From Physella acuta (lineage: Eukaryota; Mollusca; Gastropoda; Physidae), in the NCBI RefSeq assembly GCF_028476545.1, contig NW_026731930.1:791001-855000 (forward strand): a DNA stretch of 64,000 nucleotides, in the 5' to 3' direction. The notes under the pieces were generated by a model, which saw nothing but the letters and a program-made list of their open reading frames with translations, had not been told where the DNA came from and searched no databases. How positions within the stretch are numbered: the stretch's first letter is position 1; each line of letters starts with the position of its first letter. A program made the translations under genes and the position numbers. Below are positions 23,061-34,752 of this stretch, one piece after another.

Positions 23061-24500
23061 AGTGGCTTCACACGTTGTGTCTGTGTCTTGTTGATCTAGT
23101 TAGATTATGTACATTTGGTTTTAGCGTTCTAAACACCAATTAATGTTATCATTTTTTAAAATATTTTAATCATTGTGGGTAGGCGCCGGTAAAAAAAAAT
23201 ACTCGTTATAAAACAATTATTTCTTTACAGCTTTTTTAAAGGTCTACATCTGCATACGCATTTTCACTATAAAAAGGTGGTGAAAAAATCCTGGTAACTA
23301 TGACAACGGCGGTCATCTTGAAAAACTAACCCCTTCGTAGGCTTTCCACCATTCATCAAATATTATATTTTAAGCCCAATAAGTAATGCATTCACAATTA
23401 TCTTCCATATTTTGGGGTACTCAGCTTAATTTTTTTTTCTATTGTACATTGTGCATAACTCCTGCGTTTTTCTCCCTTTGATTTATCAACTTCTGGTGGG
23501 GTTGAAGTGAAATTCTTGCCTCTATGACAAGGTCTTGAGGTGCTATTTCTTTGATATAATCCCTAAATGTGAGCTCTCGCTAATAATTGCCTATATTCAA
23601 GTTTGGTTTTGCATTGTAGCCAGTATTGAATTCATGTCACATGTATATATAAATGGCCTTTTGACTTCAAATTTTTATTTTGGCATCATATTATCAATGT
23701 ATGAAACATGGAGATCAGGTTCAGTGGACCATGTTGTCTTCACAGTTTAGAAGTACATGGTATCTGTGAGTTTAAAAAATAATCCCTACTGTGGCATGTA
23801 CAGTTTACTATGATGGATAATTAGAGTTACCAAAAACTCAAAATAACAAGGATTTAATTGCCTAAAAATATTGTGATCTTCCTTTCAATCAACATCTATT
23901 GTCCATTTTCCATAACCACAGCCAATAACTTTTATTTGAAACTGTGTTTTCAGAAGCCACTAGTTGAAAATAATATCTTGGTCCAATGTGTTTTTTTTAA
24001 ATAATCTCAAGGACGTTTAGTTGCTCATGTTTTGGGCAAGTCTAGTTCTATTGATGATAATAAAAAAAACATAACATGTTTTGATACGAAATTATATTTC
24101 GGTTATCTATGTAAAAAGTACAGTTATACATTAACATTTGTCCAAAGAAAGTTAGATAAAAACACGGCCACAAACACAATACTTAGAGTTTTTAAACAGC
24201 TAGGAGAACGTTGCAGTTGATGCTCTCTAAAATGTATCATGTTCATATTCACCTTCCTACATCATATACAGATCAGAGCCAACAGATGGGGGAAGAGATC
24301 AACAAAGTATTTTACGACCCCCACCTTTCACGTGCTATTCTCGTAGTTTATGATGCAAGCAACATGGCTGGGTTTCCAAGTATTTTTAAACTTCTATTTT
24401 ATAAAATCATGAAAGCGAGTTGACCGAGAGGATATTGTTAATGTAACAGGACTTTAATATGTGCACTTTGAAATTAGTTAGAAAATGTAATACAAATGGG
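23061..24500 (+). repeat. 1.4-kb non-coding segment duplicated at 62.0-63.47 kb
   Basis: This segment closely matches 62030-63470 in the same orientation (GTGGGTAGGCGCCGGT, GGTGGGGTTGAAGTGAAATT, ACATGGAGATCAGGTTCAGT). Part of it (about 23215-23430) also occurs inverted at 52424-52650, including the word CAAGATGGCCGCCGTTGTCA there. Bases near 23955-24020 recur at 56030-56090. No protein is supported. Confidence 0.8.
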
Positions 24501-24505
24501 AATAT

Positions 24506-24653
24506 AAGGGGTCATCCATTTATGACGTCCACCCAGGGGTCTGAAAAAAAAAATGACTTTTGCGAATAACATGGACTTTTGTGGACTTATGGGGGGGGGG
24601 GGGGTTCAAAATTAAAAAAAAAAGTGTGGACGTCATAAACGGATGACCCTTAA
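24506..24653. mobile_element. MITE-like element with 26-27 bp inverted ends
   Basis: The left end GGGGTCATCCATTTATGACG continues to TCCAC. The right end GTGGACGTCATAAACGGATG continues to ACCC. They are inverted repeats with one or two differences, about 145 bp apart. The flanks are TATAA and TTAAA, consistent with a short TA or TAA duplication. The interior holds an A run and a 14-base G tract. A related right end lies at about 9990-10013. Confidence 0.82.
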
Positions 24654-25440
24654 AGAGATTTACGTACCTGAAGGCTTTATTTATTTGATGATTTAATACC
24701 TTAACAATACTCATATGTTCCGTGTTTGATGTCATGGGATTGTGTGATTTTCTACGGATACAAGCTATTTTATAACAATACTTGTAACATCTATTTTTGA
24801 AGTAAATTAGAGCAGCAGAACAAGTCAAATGTTGCCTAAAAGTATTAGAAAAAAATCGAACTGGCAATTTGGTACAAGGACAATATTAAAAAAACTACAT
24901 TTTATTGCAAGTCTTTAAAAATGTTAAATACAAATATAAGGCTATCAATTTTTGCAATTACAAAAAGTTTAAATAATTAATCAAATTATAATTTTTAAAA
25001 TGTTCAGGTTTGGCATACATCTATTATAATCAATGAATTATAACCTTTGTTTTTTTTAATTAAAATTTGATTAATTACACGATTTCCTATATTTTATTCG
25101 GCTTGATAATTGTTGCAGATTTGCATTGTCTCCCTTGAAAACATAAAATATTGCATGAAACAGAGGGAGGTATTTACTATTGGTAAATAAACGTTTATTG
25201 GTAAAATCAAAACTATAATAACATTTAAGCTCAACTAAAATTATGAGAAAAGCAAGTGCTTACATAAGAAAAGTAAATGACTGTCAGACATTGAGAAAAG
25301 AACATGCAACAGTCGTGGGGTTAGAACTGTTTCAACATTTTTTTCTCACTGTTACTTTCAAAAAATGTTCACAAATTTTGGCTGTTACGATGGATTTAAA
25401 TATAAAAATTGGATGGAGGTACAACATCGATAGTTCGCCC
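24654..25440. other. AT-rich non-coding spacer
   Basis: I see no supported gene and no match to the main repeat modules. Confidence 0.5.
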
Positions 25441-25540
25441 CGGGCGTTGAAATATGTAGCTACGGTTCTGATTAGAACTCTAGACGTTCGGGGTTTGCAG
25501 TCGTATGCTCTATCATCCGACTACGCCGTCACCTTGCCAT
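25440..25540 (-). repeat. Degenerate tRNA-Cys-like (SINE-like) sequence
   Basis: On the minus strand the sequence reads GATGATAGAGCATACGACTG then CAAACC, resembling the D-arm and GCA anticodon region of tRNA-Cys (TAGAGCATTTGACTGCA). GAGTTCTAATC follows as a weak B box. The acceptor stem does not pair. A tRNA-derived SINE head is more likely than a gene. Chance similarity is possible. Confidence 0.4.
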
Positions 25541-25619
25541 GTATCTATATATATTTATAGCAATGTATGTCTGTTTGTTTGTCCTTTATGCATTACTACA
25601 CCTCTCATTACAACGCCGT

Positions 25620-26120
25620 GAAACTTTGGGAAGTTGTTGAGAATATTCCTGGGGAGGTTTCTGCGAAAAAAAAATATTCGAATTCGCAGGGGTGGCGCAC
25701 CGGCAGGGCGCGATTTGTTTTTCTCTATATACGGTATATAAAAATAAAAGTCGATTTTGGTTTGACACCATTCATCTGATCGCTATCAAACTTTTGTGAG
25801 TTCATTTGAAATCTTTAAAGAAGGGTTCTGTAAAATCATTTTTAATTTCACAAGGGCGGCGCCACGGGAGTGTGCGATTTTTCTCTATATACCGTTTATA
25901 AAAATTATAAAAGTGAATTGCCGTGACACCGTTCATACGATCGCCATGAAACTTTGGGAAGATGTTGAGAATATTCCTGGAGAGGTTTCTGCGCTAAAAA
26001 CATTTTTAAATTCGCAGGGGTGGCGCCCCGGCAGGGCGATGCTGTTTTTCTCTATATATGGTTTATAAAAATAAAAGTCTATTTCGGTTTCACGCCGTTC
26101 ATTCGTGTACCATGAAACTT
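25620..26120 (+). repeat. Satellite-like tandem, three units of about 165 bp
   Basis: GAAACTTTGGGAAG-type words start at 25620, 25787, 25948 and 26113, spaced 167, 161 and 165 bp. Each unit carries GGTTTCTGCG or a variant, CGCAGGGGTGGCGC-type sequence, TTTTCTCTATATA and ATAAAAGTC. The middle unit is the most diverged. Short open frames across the units are an incidental consequence. Confidence 0.88.
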
Positions 26121-26540
26121 TTGTGCTTTTTTTTTGTTTATTGTATTGTTGGTCAATAAATTTAGACAAATAATAGTACAATAATACATAACTTAAGCCT
26201 TTAGAGTACAACTATAAATGGTAAATATAGTTATTGTAAACATTACTCTAACAATCATAGAAAACGTACTCAACATTCTTTAACGATCTAATGAGGTTAT
26301 ATCATAATCAGTGAAATAATGTGGTCTGTTTAAACGTGGAACTGTGCGGACTGTTTACAGTAACAAAAACAGCAGCTACTTCTTTATGGAAACCTGACAG
26401 TTGTTTGAGTGGTTGTGCTTGACATCACATCTAAAGATATCTTCCCGCTACACCCACTAGTTAGTTTTGGCATTGGTAAGATACCATTAGAGCTGGGACT
26501 GGAAATACATACGGGATTTAAATAAACATAAATCAATCAA
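26121..26540. other. Non-coding spacer
   Basis: No recognisable feature is present. Confidence 0.5.
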
Positions 26541-27994
26541 TAGGATGACAGCAAGGTCTCGATACATTGCCGTAGGTACAGTTGACACATTCTGATCGGA
26601 CTGAGTCTTAGGTTGTCTGTTGAGGTGTGTTTACGTGTCGTTGGTTGCATTGGTTTGACCAGTGGCCTGTGGTCGTGCAGTTCTGATATGTGTGTTGTCA
26701 ACATGGAATTACAACTATAATGTCTATGTGTGTTTGTAAAAACGTTTAACAAATAATTTGTGCAATGGCTTGTAGCATGTTTGGGTATAGTGTAAATAGA
26801 AGCCATACAACCATACCACACTTTGATATTTGACTAAAGCAATCAACCTCTCGGCTGCTTCGTTATGTTTTGTCTGTTTAACTTCAAACACATTTTATAA
26901 TAAGCACATACATAGCCCGCTCACTACTCAAAGTTAATACAACTTAAATAAAAATATTAAATTGTTGTTAATATTACATTTTAATATAGGATTATCTACA
27001 TTATAGCTAGGAATTTATTTTTTATTTTTTAAATCGATGTATTGTTTTCGTTACAAAAACTGTACAGTTTACTTCTTACTTCCCATTTTCGAAGCTTACC
27101 GTTGTATTGGAAGCAATTATAATATAGTTTATATCTCTAGCTATTTAAATTGATAAAAATAAATACACATTAAACGAAGAATAAAGCCGGGCATGTAAAG
27201 TATATTTCTTTTTCTACAAACTAAATAGTTGTTGGAAAATATGTTCCTTGTTTTTGAATTTTTTTTTTTGCCAAACAAGGAAAACTTTATCCAGTTAGCT
27301 TAAACTTTTCAAAAACATTTGAGTAAGTAGGTTGAACAATGTTATATGTTAACCTCCATTCCTCAATTATTTGTTTTTATATTATAAAAAAACGACTAGC
27401 CCCTACTCCTCGACTTCGCCTAACACGATCCAATGATCAACTACCATCGATATCTACAGCTGTTGGTCTCACGTAAATGGTCAGTTCGTCGCTGCATTAT
27501 ATTCGTTCTACTTGACCAATGTCTAGTTGACCTACGATATCCTACTCTTTTTTTCTCTATGACCTATATAGCAGTATTGCGTCATTGCAGTGTCACAAAG
27601 ACACGTCTCATATTTGGAGAGCTCAAGTGTGTTGGGCCAATGTTGTTGTGTTGTATTATTTATATTTGGTATAATTTGTTAACAACGTGATCAGCGGCCT
27701 GAATATATACTGACCCACTTAGAAGATTGTACGCATATGTATACGTTCACGCACACGTACAAGTACACCCATACGTAAACCTACACGCAATCGTACACAT
27801 ACATGTTCACGCAGTCGTACACACATTCGCACACTCACACAGATAACCAAGAACTAAATTAAATTTAGTTGAAATAGATTAAAATAAACCTCTGTAGCCA
27901 AATCACATTAATCGATTATTATTGCATAATTGTCAATTGCACGTAGTTCCATAAAATAATAGAAACCATGTATGTGGTAATGTTTCGTATTTAT
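26541..27994 (+). repeat. Repeat copy, modules j-k-l
   Basis: TGCATTGGTTTGACCAGTGG (26647), TTACTTCCCATTTT (near 27075) and GTCAGTTCGTCGCTGCATTA (27480) repeat the order seen at 13.85-15.3 kb, without the truncated hAT piece. A degenerate ACACGCACACGTA-type simple repeat lies at 27735-27845. Confidence 0.72.
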
Positions 27995-28400
27995 GTATTA
28001 GTGGCGTCACTAGATCGGGTTACATTAAAGTTTAGTGGCATCCCTAGGTCGGGTTACATACATATTTTAGTGGCGTCACTAGGTCGGTTTAAATTCATGT
28101 TTTTTTATGGCGTCACCAGGTCGGGTTGCATTAATGTTAGGTGACGTCACTAGGCCTGGTTACATGCATGTTTCCCAAGGTCGGGTTAAATTAATGGTTC
28201 ATTAGGTCGGGTAACATTACTGTTTTAATGGCGTCACAAGGTCCGGTTACATAAATGTTTTAGTGGCGTCAGTAGGTCGGGTTACATTTATGTTTAGTGA
28301 CGTCAATATTTCGGGTTGCAATAATATTTAGTGGCGTCACTAGGTCGGTTTATGTTAATGTTTTAGTGGCGTCAGTAGATCCGGTTACAATCGGTTACAT
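27995..28400 (+). repeat. Minisatellite (module m), longer array
   Basis: About twelve degenerate units of 26-37 bp contain TTAGTGGCGTCACTAGGTCG then GGTTACATTAATG. It is homologous in position and sequence to 15322-15548, where the array has about seven units. Confidence 0.85.
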
Positions 28401-31019
28401 AGTTTATTATTGATGTTTGACTAAAGGCCGGGACGCGGTATCAACCTCTCGACTACTTCGTCACATGATGGTATGTTCTAACTTCCAATACAAAATTTAT
28501 ATTGGGCACATTTTTATTTTAATTATTTTGCTATTACTTCCCAATTATACACTCCATTTTTATAAGGGAGACAAATCCATTCTAGTGTTTATTACTAGCC
28601 GTATACAAAACATATAAAACAAACATGAAGCATATTATTACGTCTTAAAATGTAAATCAAATTAATTATTTGTAAAATAATGAGTTAAAAGAAAAAGAAT
28701 AAATATTTAGAACAATAGGTAATTTTGTTTTAAGTTGTTGTATTTATAAAGTCAGAAAAACTTTATCGATTGTGTTTACATTTTTCATAGAAAAACGAAT
28801 TAACCTGATGTAATGACGGTATGACGTTAATAAAAGATGACCATTGGTTGTCATAACAACTCAATTGTTGTAAGGACGCTGACATTGATCCATTTCTATA
28901 TACACATTATTATTTCGGATATGTACACTACATATATAAATTGTGACTGGTAATACAAATTTAAATGGTATTTTATGTGTGACATAATACGTAAGTGTAA
29001 GGTGCTTTATGTCATGATATTTAAATGTAGACCGATGTGTGGCACGTTATATTATTGTAGGCTAATATGTCGGGCGTTACTTAACCGGGATCGCCTTTTC
29101 TTAATTGTATGTAGCTTGGCATAAATTGTAAAATCAAACACAAGTACAATTCAAAACATGCTATAATATTTCTTTATTTGCACATAATCAATCATCTACA
29201 ATCTTGTACCCTACTATTCACTACTTTGACTGTCTCGCCTATCTCCTAATACTTTTCGGTCTAATCTGACTACAGCCGCTGTCTACACATAACTCCACCA
29301 CATGGCTGTACATCTCTGTCATCGATTTGAAACCCATACATGCAGGTGATTCCAGTCTGATTCTTCTACATTCGTTTAGTATTTATTTAGAATGGACTAC
29401 TGCTTTTCGATTCATGATTTAAATAAAACTAAAGCAATCAATACCTTGATAGCTTGGAATCGAAACACTGCCGTAGGTACAGTTTACACGTTCTGATCGG
29501 ACTGAGTCTCAGTTTGTCTGTTGAGGTGTGTTTACGTGTCGTTGGTTGCATTGGTTTGACCAGTGGTCTGTGGTCGTGCAGTTCTAATATGTTTATTGTC
29601 GAAATGAAATTGCAGCTAGATTGTGTCTTAGTAGAAATAGTGTGCCAGAAATCTGCGAAAGGCTTGTAAGTTGTGTTGGTATAATGTCAACATAAGCCAT
29701 GCAACAGTATCACAGTTTGATGTTTGAATAAAGCAACCAACCTCTCGACTTCGTCATATTCTGTCTGTTTAACTTGTGACATTTTTTTTTTATATTAAGC
29801 ACATGCATAATCTTCTCACAACTGTAAGGTAATATAACATGAATAAAAATATTATGTTTAGTTTTAATGTTATATTTGATTTAAGGTTTATATACACTGT
29901 AGCTAATAATGTAACTTAAAAAACAAACAATTTAGTGTTATCTTTTTAAAATAAAGATACAGTTTACTAATTACTTCCAATTTCCACTTCCTATATTATA
30001 ATAAAGACGAATTCCGTAACGTTTCTATCACTAGCTATGTAAATAATTTAAAATAAATACAAACCTAACAAACAATAAAGTCCGACATATAGAGTAAATA
30101 CATATTTTAAAATAACAAGTGTAAGAAAATATAATTAGGTTTAGGTGATTTTTTGCTTTGTTTCTGAACATTTTTATGTTTGCAAATTATGGAAAACTTT
30201 ATCCAGTTTTCGAAAACATACGAATTAGCCGGTTTAAACAAAACAAATGGTTCTCTACTCTATCTCAATAATAACTTTATTTTTTTAAAATGAAATGTTT
30301 ATCTGAAGTTAAGCAACTACACCCATCGGGTTCAATGGGCAATACTGAGAATAGTCTAAAGGTATTCGAGAGGCCCATTAAATATAAAAATCATGGATGG
30401 TGTAATTAAATATTAATACGTTTATACAACCCATACAATGTTATTAGGCGCCGCTTTAAGATTTAAACATCATCAAAAGTCCCAACAATCCTAAAAAACA
30501 TCCAACGCTATTTCGTTCAAATGGCTGGGAAAAAAATATACGTGCAACCATTTTTGAATATAAAATGGTGTGGCTGTAAGTATAGTGAGTGTATTTATCA
30601 GCAAATTACTTTTGTTGGCAAGTGCAAGGAGGGGGCGGCAAAGATAGCAGATAATGGGTAGATAGGACATACTATATGGGGATACGTATATGTATGTGGC
30701 GTTAGATACGTATTAAGACATGATCTGTTTTATTTGGGGGGATGTACTTTTTTTAAGGTGAGAGGGGGGGGGGGGGACTAAATTGTTTATTTGAAACAAA
30801 CTGACTAATCCACTCCAACAACCTAATTTGATTAGTTAAAAACTGGTAGGCCAACATACAGTTACGTTTGATGGATGATTAACTATTGACCCGTGAAGAC
30901 AGCTGCACTCCGAAAACAAAACAAAAGAGATGTTGTTGGGACGCTAACAATTGGAACATATAGAATTAAACATGGAAGATAGTTACACTACCGTTACATA
31001 TCAATGTATCTGATACACA
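28401..31019 (+). repeat. Repeat modules i-j-k, then diverged spacer
   Basis: Module i (TTGTTGTAAGGACGCTGACA near 28864), module j (TGCATTGGTTTGACCAGTGG near 29549) and module k (near 29965) are clear. From about 30250 onward the sequence is mostly unassigned, with a G tract near 30766. A short CTGAAGTTAAGCAAC near 30303 resembles 5S rRNA. No coding sequence is supported. Confidence 0.62.
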
Positions 31020-31600
31020 ACACTGTAATTAAGATGATGATAATTGTTTACGTAGCCTAATTAGCACGTGATTACCACGTGATGACGAACTCAATAACAC
31101 TAAATATACGGTGCCACAATTGATGCAGATGGTGTCGCAAATGTCACTTCAAATAAACACATTATATTGAAACCGATACAATAAATTAGAGCAACATTGC
31201 ATTAAAGTACATGCTGTTACATATTTTACTATTTAAAATTAATCACCTTACGTTACATCGTATGAACAAAAAATTTCTAGCATTAAAACGACATATTAAC
31301 TGTTTCCTTTATTACTTGGCGAGTTTACATTTGTGCCGGCTTAGAAGAAATTTAGTAAGGAATTGAAATAGATTAATTCATTGCTTCCCCCCGTGTTCTT
31401 TACACAACTTAAATGAGTTATGACTTTGATATATTAACTCACAGTAGATCACATGGCACCCACAGTAGATTACAAGTCCCTCACATATTCTTTATAAATA
31501 ACCCGCAGTGGATCACAAGAAACACACAGTAAACAGCACATCACCAACAATAGATCACATGACACCCACAGCAACCCAACAGGCCAAAAAGACAATCACT
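31020..31600 (+). repeat. Repeat module o
   Basis: This matches 4910-5340 plus 6949-7070 and 57669-58140 (GATACAATAAATTAGAGCAA, TTTATTACTTGGCGAGTTTA, CCCCGTGTTCTTTAC). It leads into the 21-bp minisatellite through CACAGTAGATCACATGGCAC. Confidence 0.7.
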
Positions 31601-31607
31601 AGTGACT

Positions 31608-32325
31608 AGCAGTAGCCCACAGGTCACCAGCAGTAGCCCACAGGTCACCAGCAGTAGCCCACAGGTCACCAGCAGTAGCCCACAGGTCACCAGCAGTAGC
31701 CCACAGGTCACCAGCAGTAGCCCACAGGTCACCAGCAGTAGCCCACAGGTCACCAGCAGTAGCCCACAGGTCACCAGCAGTAGCCCACAGGTCACCAGCA
31801 GTAGCCCACAGGTCACCAGCAGTAGCCCACAGGTCACCAGCAGTAGCCCACAGGTCACCAGCAGTAGCCCACATGTCACCAGCAGTAGCCCACAGGTCAC
31901 CAACAGTAGCCCACAGGTCACCAGCAGTAGCCCACAGGTCACCAGCAGTAGCCCACAGGTCACCAGCAGTAGCCCACAGGTCACCAGCAGTAGCCCACAT
32001 GTCACCAGCAGTAGCCCACATGTCACCAGCAGTAGCCCACAGGTCACCAGCAGTAGCCCACAGGTCACCAGCAGTAGCCCACAGGTCACCAGCAGTAGCC
32101 CACAGGTCACCAGCAGTAGCCCACAGGTCACCAGCAGTAGCCCACGGGTCACCAGCAGTAGCCCGCGGGTCACTAACAGTAGCCCGCGGGTCACCAGCAG
32201 TAGCCTAAGGGTCACCAGCAGTAGCCCACAAGTCACCAGCAGTAGTCCACAGGTCACCAGCAGTAGCCCACAGGTCACCAGCAGTAGCCCATGGGTCACC
32301 AGCAGTAGCCAACGGATCACCTGTT
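31608..32325 (+). repeat. 21-bp minisatellite, about 34 units
   Basis: The unit is GTCACCAGCAGTAGCCCACA plus G, almost unvaried in the centre, with more variants (CGGGTC, AAGGGTC) toward the 3' end. Because 21 is a multiple of three, both strands have long open frames; one reads VTSSSPQ repeats, another LLLVTCG. These are artefacts of periodicity, since there is no start context and no homology. The paralogous site at 58200-58260 has only two or three degenerate units. Confidence 0.96.
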
Positions 32326-32479
32326 CTAGTTAATTAGAAATACCATTTGTCCTTTTACTCAGTTTTTGAAAAGAAAAGAGATACTATTTAACAAAGGTAA
32401 TGCTAACTAAAAGACATCGTTTTTTTTTACATAAGTCAAGAGACTTGGATATGGGAATGAGGGGGAGGGGGGGAAGGAA

Positions 32480-32660
32480 TCGTCTGTATCAGTGTGGGCG
32501 TTAGGCCGAGCCCCACATCTGTTATGTGTCCAGCACCGTGGCGATGGCTCCATGTTTTCCACTACCGAGGTGCATACAGTTGTTAATAACTCTTTAAAAT
32601 TTGGAAATGTTGCAGGTTGTAACATTTGGCTCTTCCGTCTCATAAGGTTGCCGACCCCTG
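32480..32660 (-). mobile_element. Partial hAT-like element, right end
   Basis: It contains GGCCGAGCCCCACATCTG and CTTTCCACTACC-like words, and ends AAGGTTGCCGACCCCTG at 32660. This matches the right end of 3811-4627. The left portion is missing. Confidence 0.65.
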
Positions 32661-33587
32661 GAGTACACAGCTAAGTCTTTTTAATCGTATTGTCGAATTA
32701 AAGCACGGGTCAATATTCGCATGACACAACCGGCAGACACCTGATGACCATACATAATTACGCCCCCCCCCCCTCCATCTATACAAATAGCTTGACTAAT
32801 GGCAAAAAAAACAGGCTTTCGGTTAGTATCAACTTAGTTAAATCCTATCTCTGTTCTTTTCAACTGAGTTTGAAGACATCATCTTTTTATCATTCACTTG
32901 ATTATGTCATAATTTAACAGCCTCAGATTAATCAAATACAGATCAGTTGGTAAAAAAAAAAGTATATATTTTTTTTTTTACATAAAAAAATTATAATTTT
33001 AGTAAACAATGTATTTGATTACCGAAACAGTGTTTAAGCTGTTTAATTTTCATGTCTTTGATATCTACATGAAATAAGTAAGAGATGTTTAATTTTTAAA
33101 GGTATAAAAAGCATTTATTTACTTTTCCATGGCGGGCAAAGTATTTTTAAATAATTGATAAAAAAAAAAAAAATTAATGTCAATAGTTCAAACATCGAAT
33201 GTATGTATTATTTTTTTTTTTAAATTGGTTTATTTATCTACTAGTCGGTTTTTGTGTTTTTGAGTTGTCTCCCGTCCTTTGTTGAAAAATAAATAAATAA
33301 GGGAAGTAATTGTGAAATGCTTGTTTAAATTCCAAATCAAAATGAAATATATTTATTTAAGAGCACCAAAACTTATAATAATACATATAACATTATTACC
33401 TGAAGATGAGTTAATGAAGATAGTTGGAAGTTTTCTATGCTAAGTGGATTGTGTTTAAATTAAGAAATCGACGGTTTCCTGGCATGCATTGTGATGACAA
33501 TGTTATTACTTGCGATAAACATATAATTAATACATATGGAATGGTATGTGTAAAATGATACACACACTGTAGACCTATTTGTTTTTA
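32661..33587 (+). repeat. AT-rich spacer with dispersed repeat
   Basis: Bases 32670-32940 match 21720-21990. The rest is AT-rich, with a GGGAAGTAATTGTG c-like word near 33301. No gene is seen. Confidence 0.55.
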
Positions 33588-34283
33588 ATGGTGTATAGCC
33601 TGGCCCAAGATCAAGTGATAACCTTTACGCACCCAACAATGTCACAGCCTAGCTCGATGACATATGCAAATATAATCTACGCCAGCAAAGGGGTTGCGCC
33701 CTTGGATGTTCCCCCTGGGTCGAGAGACTCGGGGAGGAGCCACCCGGACTACGGTCCGGGGGGTTTAATGAAATCCAAGGTCCAACCCCTTTCAGCTACT
33801 ACCGCCATATTGGATCTACCCGAAGAAATCTGTCCAGAACTCTTCCCTGCTGAATCACCCACCATTCAAGTCACAATCAACTCAAATGGCCAACCCAATC
33901 TGAGAGGGCATATCCTTCGGCAACTAATAAGCAACTATCAGATCTTCCTCTTCAATTATGTACGAGCAGACACCTGGTTCTTTACATCAACTGCCTTCGA
34001 CGTCACCACCCTACATAATACACACAAAACACATGGCCCCTACACACTCTACTTCACTTTACACGAAAAGAACAGGATTAACGGAACCCTTAGATGGGTC
34101 CCACCCACACTAAGCGATCGCACACTCATACAAGCACTACAACCCTACAGCAATAAGGAACCTTCGATATACACAATCCCCCTCACTACCAACCGCAACT
34201 TCTCAATATACACTGACAACCCATCATCCATCCCTCACTACATCCAAATAAACTACAAAAACAAGACACTCAACATGTTTTGA
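33588..34283 (+). CDS. LINE ORF1-like protein (L1/Tx1-like clade), fragment
   Basis: The frame from the ATG at 33588 encodes about 231 residues. An N-terminal Ser/Thr/Pro-rich region is followed by a segment resembling the RNA-binding (RRM-like) part of Tx1-type ORF1 proteins: GTLRWVPPTLSDRTLIQALQ, then IPHYIQINYKNKTLNMF. The latter fits the family pattern in which an aromatic segment follows a 'conserved proline plus isoleucine' turn. The zinc-knuckle tail and the reverse transcriptase are not adjacent. Codon use, with many ACA, AAC and CCC, matches the LINE pieces at 39.4 and 51.4 kb. In the family ORF1 packages LINE RNA. This copy is truncated. A 15-bp inverted repeat (GTATAGCCTGGCCCA) brackets it. 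Confidence 0.6.
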   Translation: MVYSLAQDQVITFTHPTMSQPSSMTYANIIYASKGVAPLDVPPGSRDSGRSHPDYGPGGLMKSKVQPLSATTAILDLPEEICPELFPAESPTIQVTINSNGQPNLRGHILRQLISNYQIFLFNYVRADTWFFTSTAFDVTTLHNTHKTHGPYTLYFTLHEKNRINGTLRWVPPTLSDRTLIQALQPYSNKEPSIYTIPLTTNRNFSIYTDNPSSIPHYIQINYKNKTLNMF

Positions 34284-34599
34284 AATGGACTTGTGTTTAA
34301 ACTTACACACTGGGCCAGGCTATACTTTTTTTCTTTTCTTCCTTCCACACAGTTCACTCCTAGCCGGGAGCTAGCTGTGTGGAGAGGTTGCATGAACAAT
34401 ATATACAAATTATACAGGTTATTACGCACCTAATACAAAACGTCTATATAAATCGGTATTTTTTTATGAAATTATTATCCGTCTTCCTTGTGGTTGTTTC
34501 TTCGATTTTGAATTTTGGGCATTCGGGTGTCGGTTTTTTGTATGCTCCTGTATTCCCTGTAGTGGGAGGGATACTGTGCATACGTTACACCATCTCACC

Positions 34600-34752
34600 T
34601 AACTCTATTCTCTCTTACCCAACTATACACAACTTAGACCATCTCAACTAGCTCTATTCTCTCTTACCCTACTATACACAACTTAGACAATCTCAACTCA
34701 TCTTCTATTCTCTCTTACCCTACTATACACAACTTAGACCATCTCAACTAGC
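34600..34752 (+). repeat. Short tandem, three units of about 50 bp
   Basis: Each unit reads TCTATTCTCTCTTACCC, then ACTATACACAACTTAGAC, then ATCTCAACTA. Three consecutive near-identical units are present. Confidence 0.9.

Noticed and set aside
31608-32325. CRISPR array
   Set aside because: Units are contiguous with no unique spacers, and the sequence is eukaryotic.
31541-32333. Long open frames in both strands with 7-residue repeats (VTSSSPQ, LLLVTCG)
   Set aside because: They are produced by the 21-bp minisatellite, whose unit is a multiple of three. No homology, start context or exon signal supports a protein.
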